Counted from the first letter of the stretch, positions 1-9,227 are shown. The stretch: DNA of 21,216 nucleotides from RGDT01 sp964630925 (GCA_964630925.1 CAZVZK010000166.1:1-21216), one strand, 5' to 3'. Numbers and translations are program-made. Notes: generated from the letters alone by a model not told the origin.

Positions 1-41
1 GACCGTCACGGTGAATCGGGATAAGCTACCCGCGTTGTCTC

Positions 42-569
42 TTGACGGTATTGGGGCTAATCCGCCAGGTGCTGGAGGCGCTGGATCACGCCCACACGCG
101 GGAGACGCCCGTGGTCCACCGGGACATCAAGCCGGCCAACATCCTGTTGGAGAAGGAGGGCGGGCGCATCCGCCGGGCCAAGCTGGCCGACTTCGGCCTG
201 GCGCGCGTCTACGAGGAGTCGCAGCTCAGCGGGCTGACGAGGATGAACGACATGGGCGGCACCCCCGGCTACATGCCCCCCGAGCAGATCACCAACTTCC
301 GCGAGGCGAAGCCGCCCGCCGACCAGTACAGCGCCGCCGCGACGCTCTACCACATGGTCTCGGGCCGGCAGGTGTACGACATGCCCGTGCAGTTCTCGGA
401 CCTGCTGCCGATGATCCTGAACGAGCCGCCGGTGCCGCTGCTGGCGCGCGACCCGTCGCTGCCGCGCGACCTGGCGGATGTGATCCACAAGGCGCTGAGC
501 CGCCGCCCCGCCGACCGCTTCCCCGATGCGAGGGCGTTCCGAAAGGCGCTGCGGCCGTTCGCGGGGTAG
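42..569 (+). CDS. Ser/Thr protein kinase, C-lobe only (N-terminus cut off, probable frameshift)
   Basis: This is the C-terminal lobe of a Hanks-type Ser/Thr protein kinase, which would phosphorylate proteins on Ser/Thr. Visible motifs are the catalytic loop HRDIKPANILL, the DFG metal-binding motif (ADFGLARVY), an activation segment ending GGTPGYMPPEQ, and the conserved DQYSAAATLY and ADRFPDARAFRKAL stretches typical of planctomycete kinases. The glycine loop, the ATP-binding lysine and the alpha-C glutamate are absent. The frame is closed by TGA at 12-14, and the first possible start is a TTG at 42, which would leave a kinase without an N-lobe. Frame 2 is open from base 2, and its residues VNRDKLPALSLD flow naturally into VLGLIRQVLEALDHAH if one base is skipped near 47. 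A one-base frameshift is therefore the likelier explanation than a real TTG start. The rest of the gene lies beyond the window. Kinase identity is certain; the intactness of the gene is not. Confidence 0.75.
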   Translation: MTVLGLIRQVLEALDHAHTRETPVVHRDIKPANILLEKEGGRIRRAKLADFGLARVYEESQLSGLTRMNDMGGTPGYMPPEQITNFREAKPPADQYSAAATLYHMVSGRQVYDMPVQFSDLLPMILNEPPVPLLARDPSLPRDLADVIHKALSRRPADRFPDARAFRKALRPFAG

Positions 570-593
570 GGCACCGCGGAGAACGCGGTGCCC
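569..593. terminator. Hairpin between convergent kinase genes
   Basis: A perfect 10-bp inverted repeat, GGGCACCGCG (569-578) and CGCGGTGCCC (584-593), with a 5-nt loop GAGAA. It begins on the last base of the upstream kinase stop codon and ends 3 bases before the stop codon of the convergent minus-strand kinase. It has no clear U-tract on either side. Position and stability fit a bidirectional transcription stop; this role is inferred. Confidence 0.6.
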
Positions 594-596
594 CCT

Positions 597-3500
597 CTAC
601 CCGCCGGCCTTCCTGGCGGCCTTCTCGATGGTGTCCTTGGACACCTTGAGGGTGATCGACACCGTGTCGCGGGTGTTGTCGATCTTGATGGCCTCGAACA
701 GGTCCTTGGCCTCCTGCGGGATGTTTTCCATCATGCCGACGGCCGCATCGCCCAGCGCCTTCAGGCCCGCGAGCTGCGTCGCCAGCTTCTTCGCCTGGCC
801 GTCGGCGGTTTGGCCGACGACGGCCACGTCAACATCGGACGCCACGGTCACCGACAGGGTGACGGTGTTCAGATCCTTGACGGCGGCGGCGAGGGAGGGG
901 TTGGCTCCCGCCTGCTTCCTCATTTCGTCGTTGATCAGGACGGCCGCCGCGGCCGACTCCTTGCCCGTGAACCTCTTCAGGGCGGCCAGCATCGGCTTGC
1001 CTTGTTTCGATGACTTCGGCAGGCCGTCGCGGGCAAGCGTCAGCGTCGCCTCCTTGCTCTCCGTCAGCACGAAGGCCGTCTTGCCGAGGAATACGCCGAA
1101 CAGAGGGCGGTCCTGTGACTTGACCTCGAACAGGTCGATTTTGCCTTCCTTCGTCGCGGTGACGTTGTCGGCCTTTCTCAGGGCCGCGCCCATCTTCTCC
1201 AGGTCGAAGTCGCCGCGCAACACCACTCGGGACTTGCGCCGCTCCCCCCCGGAGAGGTCCGCCATGGACACGACCAGGCCGTGGAGGTCCTTCCTCGGGT
1301 CCATCCCGAGGGTGTCGGCCAGGTTTTTCATCGCGTTCGTGAGGAGGTCGGCGGCGGCCCCCTTCGAGAGGAGGTCGGATGCCGACAACGCGCGGAAGTT
1401 GACGGACAGGACGGCCTCGGCGTCGTCGATCAGCAGGCCCGAGGTGCCGGCGAGGACCTCCTTGAGGCCCGTGAAGGGGGGTGGTGGCTTGTCGGACGGC
1501 GTGATGGGGCCCTTCTTGTCGATGGGCGGATCTTTCTTGTCCTCCGGCCCCTTCTTCTCGATGGGCGGCCCCTTCTTGTCGGGGGGCGGGGCGGGCCTGT
1601 CGCCCTCGGCCGCCACGGGCCGGGGCCTCTCCGGCGGGATGGGGCGTTCGAGGGCGTCGGCACGCCACGGCGTCCCCCGCGCCTGGAGGTCGGCCGCCGG
1701 CAGGTCGGCCTTGACGTGGTCGGCCAACGCCTGCCACTCCTTGCGGGACAACTGCCGCACCCCGCCCCCGTCGAGGGTCAGCCCGTTGAGGGAGCTGGCC
1801 CAGCGCGACAGGTGCCGGGCGTCGGCCTCGGGCGTGGTGGGGTAACGCCAGCGGCACACGCGCCCGTGCAGCCGGCCGCCCGGGGTCGCCGTCACCACCG
1901 AGCCGCCCGCGCCGAAAACGGCGGCGACGGCCACGCCCTGGTGGGTCATCGGCGGTCCGAGCGGACGCTGCGTCGCCTGGTCCCAGCGCCACACCATGCC
2001 GTCGGTCCCCGCCGTCAACGCCTCCTCGCCCGACTCGGAGAGCGCCACCGACACCACGCCTGTCTGGTGCCTCAACGGCGGGGCCAGCTCCTTCGGCGTC
2101 TCCGGTGCCCAGTCCCACATCCGCGCCCCGCCGGCGTAGCCGATCAGGACGTGGTGCCTGTCCTTCGCGTCGCGCTTGAACGCGCACGACATCACCACGT
2201 CGGGGTGACTCCATTTGCGGATCGCGCGGCCCGTGGCCGCGTCGAGGACGTGCGTCCTGGCGTCGCGCCCACCGGCCAGCACCTCCTTGCCGTCCGGCGA
2301 GAACGCCACGCAGAGGACGGCCTTGCCGGTGTCGTACTTCACCGGCGCCCGCCCCCCCGCCGCCGCGGCGGGCCAGAGGCGGACGACCCCGTCCACCCCG
2401 CCCGTGGCGGCCCGCCGCCCGTCGGCCGACAGGGCCACGCAGCTCACCGCCGCCTCGTGGTCCAGCGTGGCCAGCCGCTTCCCCTCGCGGTCCCACAGCG
2501 TGGCCTGGCCGCTCTGCTCGTCCGCCGACTGCTGGCCGACCAGGGCGCGGGCGGCGTCCGCGTCCAGGGCGACGGACACGACCGGGTCCGTGGACTTGCC
2601 CTCCCTGAGCGGCAGGTCGAGGAGGCGCTCCAGCTGGGGGCCGAGGAGGGTGGCGAAGCCCCCCTGGTCGAACCGGAAGCCGCCGACCAGGACGGTGCGC
2701 CCGTCGCGGCTGGCGGCCGCGGAGCGCACCGGGGAGGGGAAGGCCACGGGCAGGAGGTGGGTGTGGTCCGGCACGGTGCCGGAGGCGATCTGCCAGCGGC
2801 GCAGCACCGCCCCCTCCGCGTCGTCGCTCACCGTGATCAGGGCCGCGTCGTCCGGGGTGAACAGCACACGCCGCACGTCGCGCGGGTGGTGCAGCGGGTG
2901 CCCGACGGCCCGGCCCGTCCTGGCGTCCCACAGCCGGGCGGCCCGGTCCTGCCCCGCCGTCGCCAGCATGGCGCCGCCAGGGGCGAAGGCCACGGCGAAC
3001 ACCTCGGCCTGGTGCGGCATCGTGGCCAGGGGCTGCGTGCCGGCTCCGCCGACCTGCCATAGGAGGGCCTCGCCCTGGTAGCGCGAGCCGCACGCCGCCG
3101 CCAACTGCTTGCCGTCGGGCGAGAACGCGGCGGCGTGGACGCCGAACCGCCCCGGTGCCGGTCCCTTGAGGGGCGTGCCGTCCTCCGCCCAGAGCCGGTA
3201 CTCCGCCCCCACGACCAGCTTCCCGGCGGTCAGGTTGCACACGGCCAGGAGGCGTCCGGGGCCGGCGGCCACCACGGAGACGGGCTTGCCGGGGCGGGCG
3301 TCGCCGAGGCGGAGCGGCTTGCCGGGCTGGCCATCCGAGAGGGGGACGACGAACACCTCGCCCGCCTCGTTGCCTGCGAGGAGGCGCGTGCCGTCGGGCG
3401 ACAGGGCGACGGCGGAGACTTTGCCGGGGACGCCGGCCTCGGCCGCCGGGCGCCACATCACCGGGCCGCGTGCCCATACGAACGCCTTCTGGGCCCCCTC

Positions 3501-5213
3501 GTGGATGGCCGCCAGAATGCTGCCATCGGCGGAGAGCGTGGCCGCGTGGCAGGCGTGGTGCAGCGGCTCCCGCACTCCGGGCTTGAGGCTCCCGTCGTAA
3601 GGACGCACGTGGAGGCCGTGTTCCGCCGCGAGGAGGCCGTCCGGCCCGAAGGCCAGGGCGAGGGGTGGCGCGGCGGCGAATCCGCCGACGAGGCCGGCGT
3701 GGGTCAGCGTGTGGACCTCCTGCCGCCAGCCGGCGAGGTTCGCGCGGAACAGCCGCTCCAGCGGCCGGCCCGCCGGCCCGGCCTCGCCGGCCAGGCGCAC
3801 GCCGTCGGCCAGCAGGAGCATGGCCTGCCCGGCCTCGTCCTGGACCGCCAGCCCCCTGGCGCGGTCGAAGAGCTGCAACGCCCCCTGCCGCCGCGCCTCC
3901 TGCCCGTTGCGGATCGCGTCCTGCTCGTTCTTCACGGCGAGGTCGCGGGCGGCACGGACCCGCTTCTCGGCGGCGACGGCGTCGGCCTCGGCCTTGATGG
4001 TGGCGGCCTCGGCCTTGATCGCGGTGTCCTCGCCCTGGCGGGCCAGCGCCGCCGCCTTCTGCTGCGTCAGGCCGAACATCACCCCGAAGACCGCGGCGAG
4101 GAGGACGGCGGCGGCGGCCACCGCCGACATCCACGCCAGCACCGGCTCGCGCCGCGCCCACCGGGCCAGGCGCTCCATCCGCCCTTGGGGCCGCGCCCGC
4201 ACCTCCTCGCCGGCGAGGAAGCGGCGCAGGTCCTCCGCCATCTCCGCGCACGACGGGTAGCGATCCTCCGCCTTCTTCGCCATCGCCTTGTGGCAGATGG
4301 CCTCCAGGTCCGGCGGCACGTCGTCGCGGTGCTTGCCCAGCGGATCGGGTGCCGTGTGGACGACGTGGTAGCGGATGATGTCCAGGGACGCGCCGGCGAA
4401 CGGGGCGCGGCCCACGAGGAGGGCGTAGAGCGTGACGCCCAGGCTGTACTGATCGAAGAACGGCGTCGGGCAGGGGACGCTGCCCTCGGTGGCCTCCGGC
4501 GACATGTACACGGGCGTGCCGGGGTAGGCGCGGCCCCGCGCCTCCCCCTCGGCGGCCTTCTCCTGATCCACGCGGTAGGCCAGGCCGAAGTCGATCAGCG
4601 AGGGCCTGCCGGCCTCGTCCATCATGACGTTCTGCGGCTTCACGTCCTGATGGATGACGCCCTGCCGGTGGGCGTAGGCGAGGGCGCCGGCCAGCGCGTG
4701 GGCGATCTCGGCGGCCCTGCGCGGCTCGAGCCTGCCGCGCTCCAGCACCTTGTCGAGGCCCTCGCCCTTCACGAATCCCATCGCCAGGTAGCACACGCCC
4801 CCGGCGTCCTGGCCCACGTCGAACACCGGGACGATGTGCGGGTGCGACAGCGTGGACGACCGGTGGCCCTCGGCCAGGAACCGGGCGAGCTTGTTGGGAT
4901 CGTCCTGGATCACCTTGCGCGGGATCTTGACGGCGACCCCGCGCCGCAGCTCGGGGTCGAATGCGAGGTACACGTCCGCCATGCCGCCGCCGCCGAGGTA
5001 GTCGCTGACCTCGTAGCGTCCGAACTTCTTCGGGGGCGTCTGCGGCGGCGCGTCCGGGGCCGGGGCGCGGAACTTCGTCCGGCACTTCGGGCAGCGGACC
5101 CACTTGCCGGAGAAGGTGATGGCGAGGTTGCTCTGGGAGCCGCACTTGGGGCAGCCCAGGGCGAACGACTTCTCGGCATCCCACCAGGGCCTCTCCTCGG
5201 GCGTGTTGGCCAT
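597..5213 (-). CDS. Ser/Thr protein kinase with zinc ribbon, TM segment, WD40 repeats and C-terminal planctomycete domain
   Basis: A membrane-anchored Ser/Thr kinase of 1538 residues. The order is: a zinc ribbon with two CPKC knuckles (C21/C24, C41/C44); a kinase domain at about 65-333 with Gly loop LGGGGMADVY, K96, E115, catalytic loop HQDVKPQN (188-195), DFG 208-210 and GTPVYMSPE; a transmembrane helix at about 358-382; an Ala/Lys/Glu-rich coiled coil at 385-445; WD40-like repeats at about 500-1125 (many SPDG and LWD signatures); a Pro/Lys linker of KKGPP-like units at 1190-1248; and a C-terminal domain at 1250-1538. The kinase would face the cytoplasm and the WD40 part the other side of the membrane. 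The catalytic loop reads HQD instead of HRD, so this is a non-RD kinase. The ATG has GGAGG 8 bases upstream (5222-5226). The C-terminal domain resembles secreted planctomycete proteins I recognise only loosely. The gene diverges from the PSD1 gene across 134 bp. Confidence 0.93.
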   Translation of the reverse strand: MANTPEERPWWDAEKSFALGCPKCGSQSNLAITFSGKWVRCPKCRTKFRAPAPDAPPQTPPKKFGRYEVSDYLGGGGMADVYLAFDPELRRGVAVKIPRKVIQDDPNKLARFLAEGHRSSTLSHPHIVPVFDVGQDAGGVCYLAMGFVKGEGLDKVLERGRLEPRRAAEIAHALAGALAYAHRQGVIHQDVKPQNVMMDEAGRPSLIDFGLAYRVDQEKAAEGEARGRAYPGTPVYMSPEATEGSVPCPTPFFDQYSLGVTLYALLVGRAPFAGASLDIIRYHVVHTAPDPLGKHRDDVPPDLEAICHKAMAKKAEDRYPSCAEMAEDLRRFLAGEEVRARPQGRMERLARWARREPVLAWMSAVAAAAVLLAAVFGVMFGLTQQKAAALARQGEDTAIKAEAATIKAEADAVAAEKRVRAARDLAVKNEQDAIRNGQEARRQGALQLFDRARGLAVQDEAGQAMLLLADGVRLAGEAGPAGRPLERLFRANLAGWRQEVHTLTHAGLVGGFAAAPPLALAFGPDGLLAAEHGLHVRPYDGSLKPGVREPLHHACHAATLSADGSILAAIHEGAQKAFVWARGPVMWRPAAEAGVPGKVSAVALSPDGTRLLAGNEAGEVFVVPLSDGQPGKPLRLGDARPGKPVSVVAAGPGRLLAVCNLTAGKLVVGAEYRLWAEDGTPLKGPAPGRFGVHAAAFSPDGKQLAAACGSRYQGEALLWQVGGAGTQPLATMPHQAEVFAVAFAPGGAMLATAGQDRAARLWDARTGRAVGHPLHHPRDVRRVLFTPDDAALITVSDDAEGAVLRRWQIASGTVPDHTHLLPVAFPSPVRSAAASRDGRTVLVGGFRFDQGGFATLLGPQLERLLDLPLREGKSTDPVVSVALDADAARALVGQQSADEQSGQATLWDREGKRLATLDHEAAVSCVALSADGRRAATGGVDGVVRLWPAAAAGGRAPVKYDTGKAVLCVAFSPDGKEVLAGGRDARTHVLDAATGRAIRKWSHPDVVMSCAFKRDAKDRHHVLIGYAGGARMWDWAPETPKELAPPLRHQTGVVSVALSESGEEALTAGTDGMVWRWDQATQRPLGPPMTHQGVAVAAVFGAGGSVVTATPGGRLHGRVCRWRYPTTPEADARHLSRWASSLNGLTLDGGGVRQLSRKEWQALADHVKADLPAADLQARGTPWRADALERPIPPERPRPVAAEGDRPAPPPDKKGPPIEKKGPEDKKDPPIDKKGPITPSDKPPPPFTGLKEVLAGTSGLLIDDAEAVLSVNFRALSASDLLSKGAAADLLTNAMKNLADTLGMDPRKDLHGLVVSMADLSGGERRKSRVVLRGDFDLEKMGAALRKADNVTATKEGKIDLFEVKSQDRPLFGVFLGKTAFVLTESKEATLTLARDGLPKSSKQGKPMLAALKRFTGKESAAAAVLINDEMRKQAGANPSLAAAVKDLNTVTLSVTVASDVDVAVVGQTADGQAKKLATQLAGLKALGDAAVGMMENIPQEAKDLFEAIKIDNTRDTVSITLKVSKDTIEKAARKAGG

Positions 5214-5347
5214 GTCCCTCGCCTCCGCTGGTCGCCGCGCCTACCCCGCCGGGAGGGATCTCCGCGGCGGGCGGCCCGGCCCCTCACCGATGATCGCAGG
5301 CGGCGCGGCACGGGTCAACGGCCTGTCCCGCCTGATACGATGAATGC

Positions 5348-7864
5348 ATGCACGCCATCCTCCTCCTCCTCGCGCCGCACGCCGCCCCGCCGCCCGCGCC
5401 GTCGTTCGCGCGCGACATCGTACCGCTGTTGCAGACGCACTGCCTCAATTGCCACGCCGGGCCGAAGCCGAAGGGCGGCCTCGACCTCACGCGCCGCGAG
5501 GGCATGCTCTCCGCCGAGGCGCTCGTGCCAGGCGATCCGCATCGCAGCCCGCTGTACACCAACGTTTACGAAGGCAAGATGCCGCCGGGCAAGCGTCTGC
5601 CGGCGGGAGACGCCGAGGCGCTTCGCCGCTGGATCAGCGCCGGGGCGAGGTGGGAGGGGCCGCCGCTGCGGCCCGTCGCCGTCGCGTCCGCCGAACGCGC
5701 CGGGCCCGACTGGTGGTCGCTGCGCCCGCTGGGGGTGACACGGCCGCCGGAAATCACACGGCACGCTGACGCCGTGCCGCTCGCCTGGAATCCGATTGAT
5801 GGCTTCCTCCTGGCGCGGCTCGACAAGGCCGGCCTCGGCTTTTCGGCGCCGGCGGACCGGCGGACGCTCATCCGCCGGCTGACGTTCGACCTCATCGGCC
5901 TGCCGCCCACGCCCGAGGAGATCGCGTCCTTCCTGGCCGACACCCGGCCCGACGCCTACGAGCGTTTGGTGGACCGCCTCCTCGCGTCGCCGGCCCACGG
6001 CGAGCGGTGGGCGCGGCACTGGCTCGACGTGGCCCGCTTCGCCGAGAGCCACGGCTACGAGATGAACACGCTGCGGCCCAACGCGTGGCCCTACCGCGAC
6101 TGGGCCATCTCTGCCTTCAACCGCGACCTGCCCTTCCGCGAGTTCATCCGCGAGCAGCTCAGCGAGGGCGAGCCCGCGGCCAACGGCTTCCTCGTCGGCG
6201 GGCCGCACGACCTCGTCGGCAACGCCACCGAGGAGGGCAAGCGGCAGCAGCGTGCCGACGACCTGCACGACATCGTGTCGGCGACGAGCGGGGCGTTCCT
6301 CGGCCTGACCGCCGGCTGCGCCCGCTGCCACGACCACAAGTTCGACCCCATCGGCCAGAAGGAGTACCACGCCCTCAAGGCCGTGTTCGCCGGCGTGGTC
6401 CACGCCGAGCGGACCGTCCCCACGCCCGGCACACAGGCCCCTCCATCGCCGCGCAGCAACGAGGAGTCGTTCGCGGGCAGGGAGGCGAGGTTCGTACGCA
6501 TCACGATCCGCGCCACCAACGACGGCGCCGAGCCGTGCATCGACGAGCTGGAGGTGTACGGCGAGGGCGCGGAGAACCTCGCACTGGCCTCGCGCGGCGG
6601 CAAGGCGTCGGCGTCGTCCGAGTACCCCGGCAACCCCATCCACAAGATCGAGCACCTCAACGATGGGCGGCACGGCAACGGGCGTTCGTGGATCTCACGC
6701 ACGCGCGGCACCGGCTGGGCGATGATCGAACTGCCGAAGGCCGGGGGGGTCAACCGCGTCGTCTGGGGCCGCGACCGCGAGGGCCGCTATCAGGACCGCC
6801 TGCCGGTGGACTACACCATCGAAACGTCGGCCGACGGCAAGTCGTGGACGGCGGCGGTGACACGCAAGGCCGGCGGGCGCGGGCCGACGATGTACGTCGG
6901 GACGTTCCGGCGGCCCGACGAGGTGCGCCGCCTGCACCTGGGCGACGTGATGCAGCCGCGCGAGGCGGTCGGCCCCGGCGGGATCGACGCGGTGTCGCCG
7001 CCGTTGAAGATCGACCCCTCCGCTGACGACGCGGCCCGCCGGCGGGCGTTCGCCGCCTGGGTGGCCCACCCGAAGAACCCGCTGGCGGGGCGTGTCATGG
7101 TGAACCGGCTGTGGCAGTGGCACTTCAGTCGCGGCATCGTCGATACGCCGAGCGACTTCGGCTTCATGGGCGGGCGCCCGTCGCACCCGGAGCTGCTCGA
7201 CTGGCTGGCGGCGCGGCTCATCGAGACGGGCTCGTTCAAGGACATCCATCGGCTGATCGTCACGTCGCGGGCTTACCGGCAGGCGGGCAAGTTCGACGCG
7301 AAGGCCGCGGCCATCGACGCCGACAATCGCCTGCTGTGGCGTAACACGCCGAGGCGTCTGGAGGCGGAGGCGATCCGCGACGCGCTGTTGCAGACGGCGG
7401 GGACGCTCGACCGGCGCATGGGCGGGCCGGGGTATCACCTGTGGGACTACTCGGGCTACGTCATCCTGTTCAAGGCGAAGGACAGGCTCGGGCCGGAGAC
7501 GTGGCGGCGGATGGTGTACCAGTTCAAGCCGCGGCTCCAGCAGGACGGCACGTTCGGGGCGTTCGACTGCCCCGACGCGACGGCGGCGGTGCCACGCCGC
7601 GAGCTATCGACGACGGCGCTGCAGGCGTTGAACCTGCTGAACGACCCGTTCGTGCTGGAGCAGGCGGGGCTGTTCGCTCGGCGGGTGCGAGTGGAGGCCG
7701 GCGAGGACGTGGGCCGACAGGTGGCGCGGGCGTTTGCGCTGTGCTTCGGACGCGCCCCGGACGCCGCCGAGGCGGAGGGGGCCGCGGCGCTGGTGCGCAA
7801 ACACGGCCTGGCGGCGCTGGGGCGGGCGCTGTTCAACGCGAACGAGCTGGTCTGGGTCGAGTGA
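5348..7864 (+). CDS. PSCyt1-PSCyt2(DUF1549)-discoidin-like-PSD1(DUF1553) protein
   Basis: An exported planctomycete cytochrome-like protein of 838 residues. The parts are: a short hydrophobic leader (1-15); a PSCyt1 c-type haem domain with CLNCH at 32-36 and the conserved KMPPGKRLP; a DUF1549/PSCyt2 domain at about 148-350 (RLTFDLIGLPPTPEEI, ERWARHWLDVARFAES) with a second haem-type motif, CARCH, at 324-328; an inserted F5/8 type C (discoidin-like) segment at about 375-540 (FVRITIRATNDG, CIDELEVYG, WISRTRGTGWAMIELP); and DUF1553/PSD1 from about 560 (NPLAGRVMVNRLWQWHFSRGIV, SDFGFMGGRPSHPELLDWLA). The discoidin module suggests carbohydrate or surface binding. A TGA at 5333-5335 closes the frame upstream, so ATG 5348 is the first start available. 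In this lineage the usual neighbour is a DUF1501 gene; here the only one lies about 10 kb away on the other strand. Substrate and electron partner are unknown. Confidence 0.93.
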   Translation: MHAILLLLAPHAAPPPAPSFARDIVPLLQTHCLNCHAGPKPKGGLDLTRREGMLSAEALVPGDPHRSPLYTNVYEGKMPPGKRLPAGDAEALRRWISAGARWEGPPLRPVAVASAERAGPDWWSLRPLGVTRPPEITRHADAVPLAWNPIDGFLLARLDKAGLGFSAPADRRTLIRRLTFDLIGLPPTPEEIASFLADTRPDAYERLVDRLLASPAHGERWARHWLDVARFAESHGYEMNTLRPNAWPYRDWAISAFNRDLPFREFIREQLSEGEPAANGFLVGGPHDLVGNATEEGKRQQRADDLHDIVSATSGAFLGLTAGCARCHDHKFDPIGQKEYHALKAVFAGVVHAERTVPTPGTQAPPSPRSNEESFAGREARFVRITIRATNDGAEPCIDELEVYGEGAENLALASRGGKASASSEYPGNPIHKIEHLNDGRHGNGRSWISRTRGTGWAMIELPKAGGVNRVVWGRDREGRYQDRLPVDYTIETSADGKSWTAAVTRKAGGRGPTMYVGTFRRPDEVRRLHLGDVMQPREAVGPGGIDAVSPPLKIDPSADDAARRRAFAAWVAHPKNPLAGRVMVNRLWQWHFSRGIVDTPSDFGFMGGRPSHPELLDWLAARLIETGSFKDIHRLIVTSRAYRQAGKFDAKAAAIDADNRLLWRNTPRRLEAEAIRDALLQTAGTLDRRMGGPGYHLWDYSGYVILFKAKDRLGPETWRRMVYQFKPRLQQDGTFGAFDCPDATAAVPRRELSTTALQALNLLNDPFVLEQAGLFARRVRVEAGEDVGRQVARAFALCFGRAPDAAEAEGAAALVRKHGLAALGRALFNANELVWVE

Positions 7865-7898
7865 ACGCTGTCTGCCGCCGGTGCGGAGGTGAGCCGTC

Positions 7899-9071
7899 AT
7901 GAGCCGGCGATGGGTCATCGGAGGCGTGGCGGTGGTGGGTGCCCTCGTCGTCGCTGCCCTGTGGACGTGGTGTCTCGCCGCCCCGTCTTGCCCTTCGGCC
8001 CCGCTGTCGGATGAGGAGAACATCTCCGATGCCCGGCGCGGCCAGCGGATCGTGGCGGCGATCTACCAGTTCAAGGAGGACGTGGGCCTCTGGCCGCAGA
8101 GGCTGGAGGACCTCGTCCCCGATTATCTGTCTGCGAAACCGCCGGCCTACTGGCAATACAACTGGTTCCCGCACGGTCAATGGTCGCTGACGTGCCTCGG
8201 CGGGCTCCCGCACACCGCCCTGCGCTTCCGCTATGGCGAGGGCTCCGGTGAATGGTTCGTGACCGACGGCGACTGGGACGAGCCGCTCAAGGCCGGCTTC
8301 ACCGAGCCGAAGCCACGCCCCGCCGACCCTGCGGAGCGGAATCGACGGGTGCTCTTTGAGCTGGGCGCACGCATCCCCCGCGAGCCGAAGATGCTGTGGC
8401 ACCGGCAGGCCTTGATCGTGCACCTCGTGCGGCAGGGGAAGTTTCGAGAGGCGCGGGGTGTCTGCGAGGCGTGTCCCCAGCCGCTCCCCGAGGACTGGTG
8501 GCCCCAGAAAGGCTGGTGGCCGCCCCTGGCGCTGGCAATCATCGACGCGAAGTGCGGGCAACAGGCCGAGGCAGAGAAGCGTCTGCGGGCGTGGGCCGAC
8601 GAGAAGGGCGAGTTCGGATACCACTTCCTCCTGGCCTACTATCAGGAACTCACTGGGCTACCCGGACGGGCCCGAGAGACGCTGCTGGCCGCCGCCCGCC
8701 TGCCGATGCGCGATTTCCCTCGGGCCACCCGGGAGATGGATTGGCGTGCATGGGAAGCGACTCATCGGCTATACCGGGAGGGCGACTTCGAGGTGACGCT
8801 CGCCATCTGTAAGCGATGGGAGGAGTATCGTGGGTGGCGGGATCCGATGGACCCCAGTTACCTCACCTATCGGGCAGCGTCGCTGCTAGCGCTGGGGAGG
8901 TTCGCTGAGGCCGACGAGGCGATGGCGGCGGTGCTGGCCGTCGGCCTCGCCATCAAATGGGCCAACAACACTGAGGCGCTGGGTGAGGCGGTCAAACGGC
9001 GTGATCGTGCCTTCCGTTACGTTGCCACCAAGCAACCGACTCGTTTCACCTGGGAGCCGACATACGAGTGA
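7899..9071 (+). CDS. Membrane-anchored protein with pseudopilin-like and TPR-like segments
   Basis: A 390-residue protein I cannot assign to a named family. An N-terminal hydrophobic helix (about 5-28, WVIGGVAVVGALVVAALW) after MSRR looks like an uncleaved signal anchor. Residues about 46-75 (RGQRIVAAIYQFKEDVGLWP, then LEDLVPDYL) resemble the region after the helix in type II secretion pseudopilin G-like proteins. From about 130 to 370 the chain is helical and Ala/Leu/Arg-rich (EAEKRLRAWADEKGEFGYHF, SLLALGRFAEADEAMAAVLA) in a TPR-like pattern. The start is supported by GGAGG at 7885-7889, nine bases before ATG. It begins 34 bases after the PSD1 stop on the same strand, so co-transcription is likely. 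The protein probably sits in the membrane with its body outside the cytoplasm. A role as a scaffold protein is only a guess. Confidence 0.8.
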   Translation: MSRRWVIGGVAVVGALVVAALWTWCLAAPSCPSAPLSDEENISDARRGQRIVAAIYQFKEDVGLWPQRLEDLVPDYLSAKPPAYWQYNWFPHGQWSLTCLGGLPHTALRFRYGEGSGEWFVTDGDWDEPLKAGFTEPKPRPADPAERNRRVLFELGARIPREPKMLWHRQALIVHLVRQGKFREARGVCEACPQPLPEDWWPQKGWWPPLALAIIDAKCGQQAEAEKRLRAWADEKGEFGYHFLLAYYQELTGLPGRARETLLAAARLPMRDFPRATREMDWRAWEATHRLYREGDFEVTLAICKRWEEYRGWRDPMDPSYLTYRAASLLALGRFAEADEAMAAVLAVGLAIKWANNTEALGEAVKRRDRAFRYVATKQPTRFTWEPTYE

Positions 9072-9146
9072 CGGGAATGCGAGTGCAGGACACGGCAGCG
9101 GGCCGCGTACACTTCTTGTGCTTGCAACGCGGGACATTGTCTGCCA

Positions 9147-9209
9147 GCATGCCCTTCCGGCCTGGGTGCCTTCACGGCTGGGGTCGTAGAAGCGGCCGGA
9201 AGGGCATGC
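9147..9209. repeat. 16-bp perfect inverted repeat
   Basis: Arms GCATGCCCTTCCGGCC (9147-9162) and GGCCGGAAGGGCATGC (9194-9209) are exact complements, separated by 31 bases. It lies about 75 bp after the stop codon of the plus-strand gene ending at 9071. It could form a transcript hairpin or be a palindromic dispersed repeat. Confidence 0.85.
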
Positions 9210-9227
9210 CCGGCTCGTCAATGTTCC

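Noticed and set aside
829..5184. A 1451-codon minus-strand open frame inside the kinase/WD40 gene
   Set aside because: It overlaps the real gene in another frame and reads as Arg/Gly/Pro/Ala-rich low-complexity sequence with no domain; GC-rich third positions keep such frames open.
3135..5738. An 867-codon plus-strand open frame antisense to the kinase
   Set aside because: Composition is typical of an antisense shadow (Gly/Arg/Ala/Val-rich), it lacks motifs and it overlaps two well-supported genes.
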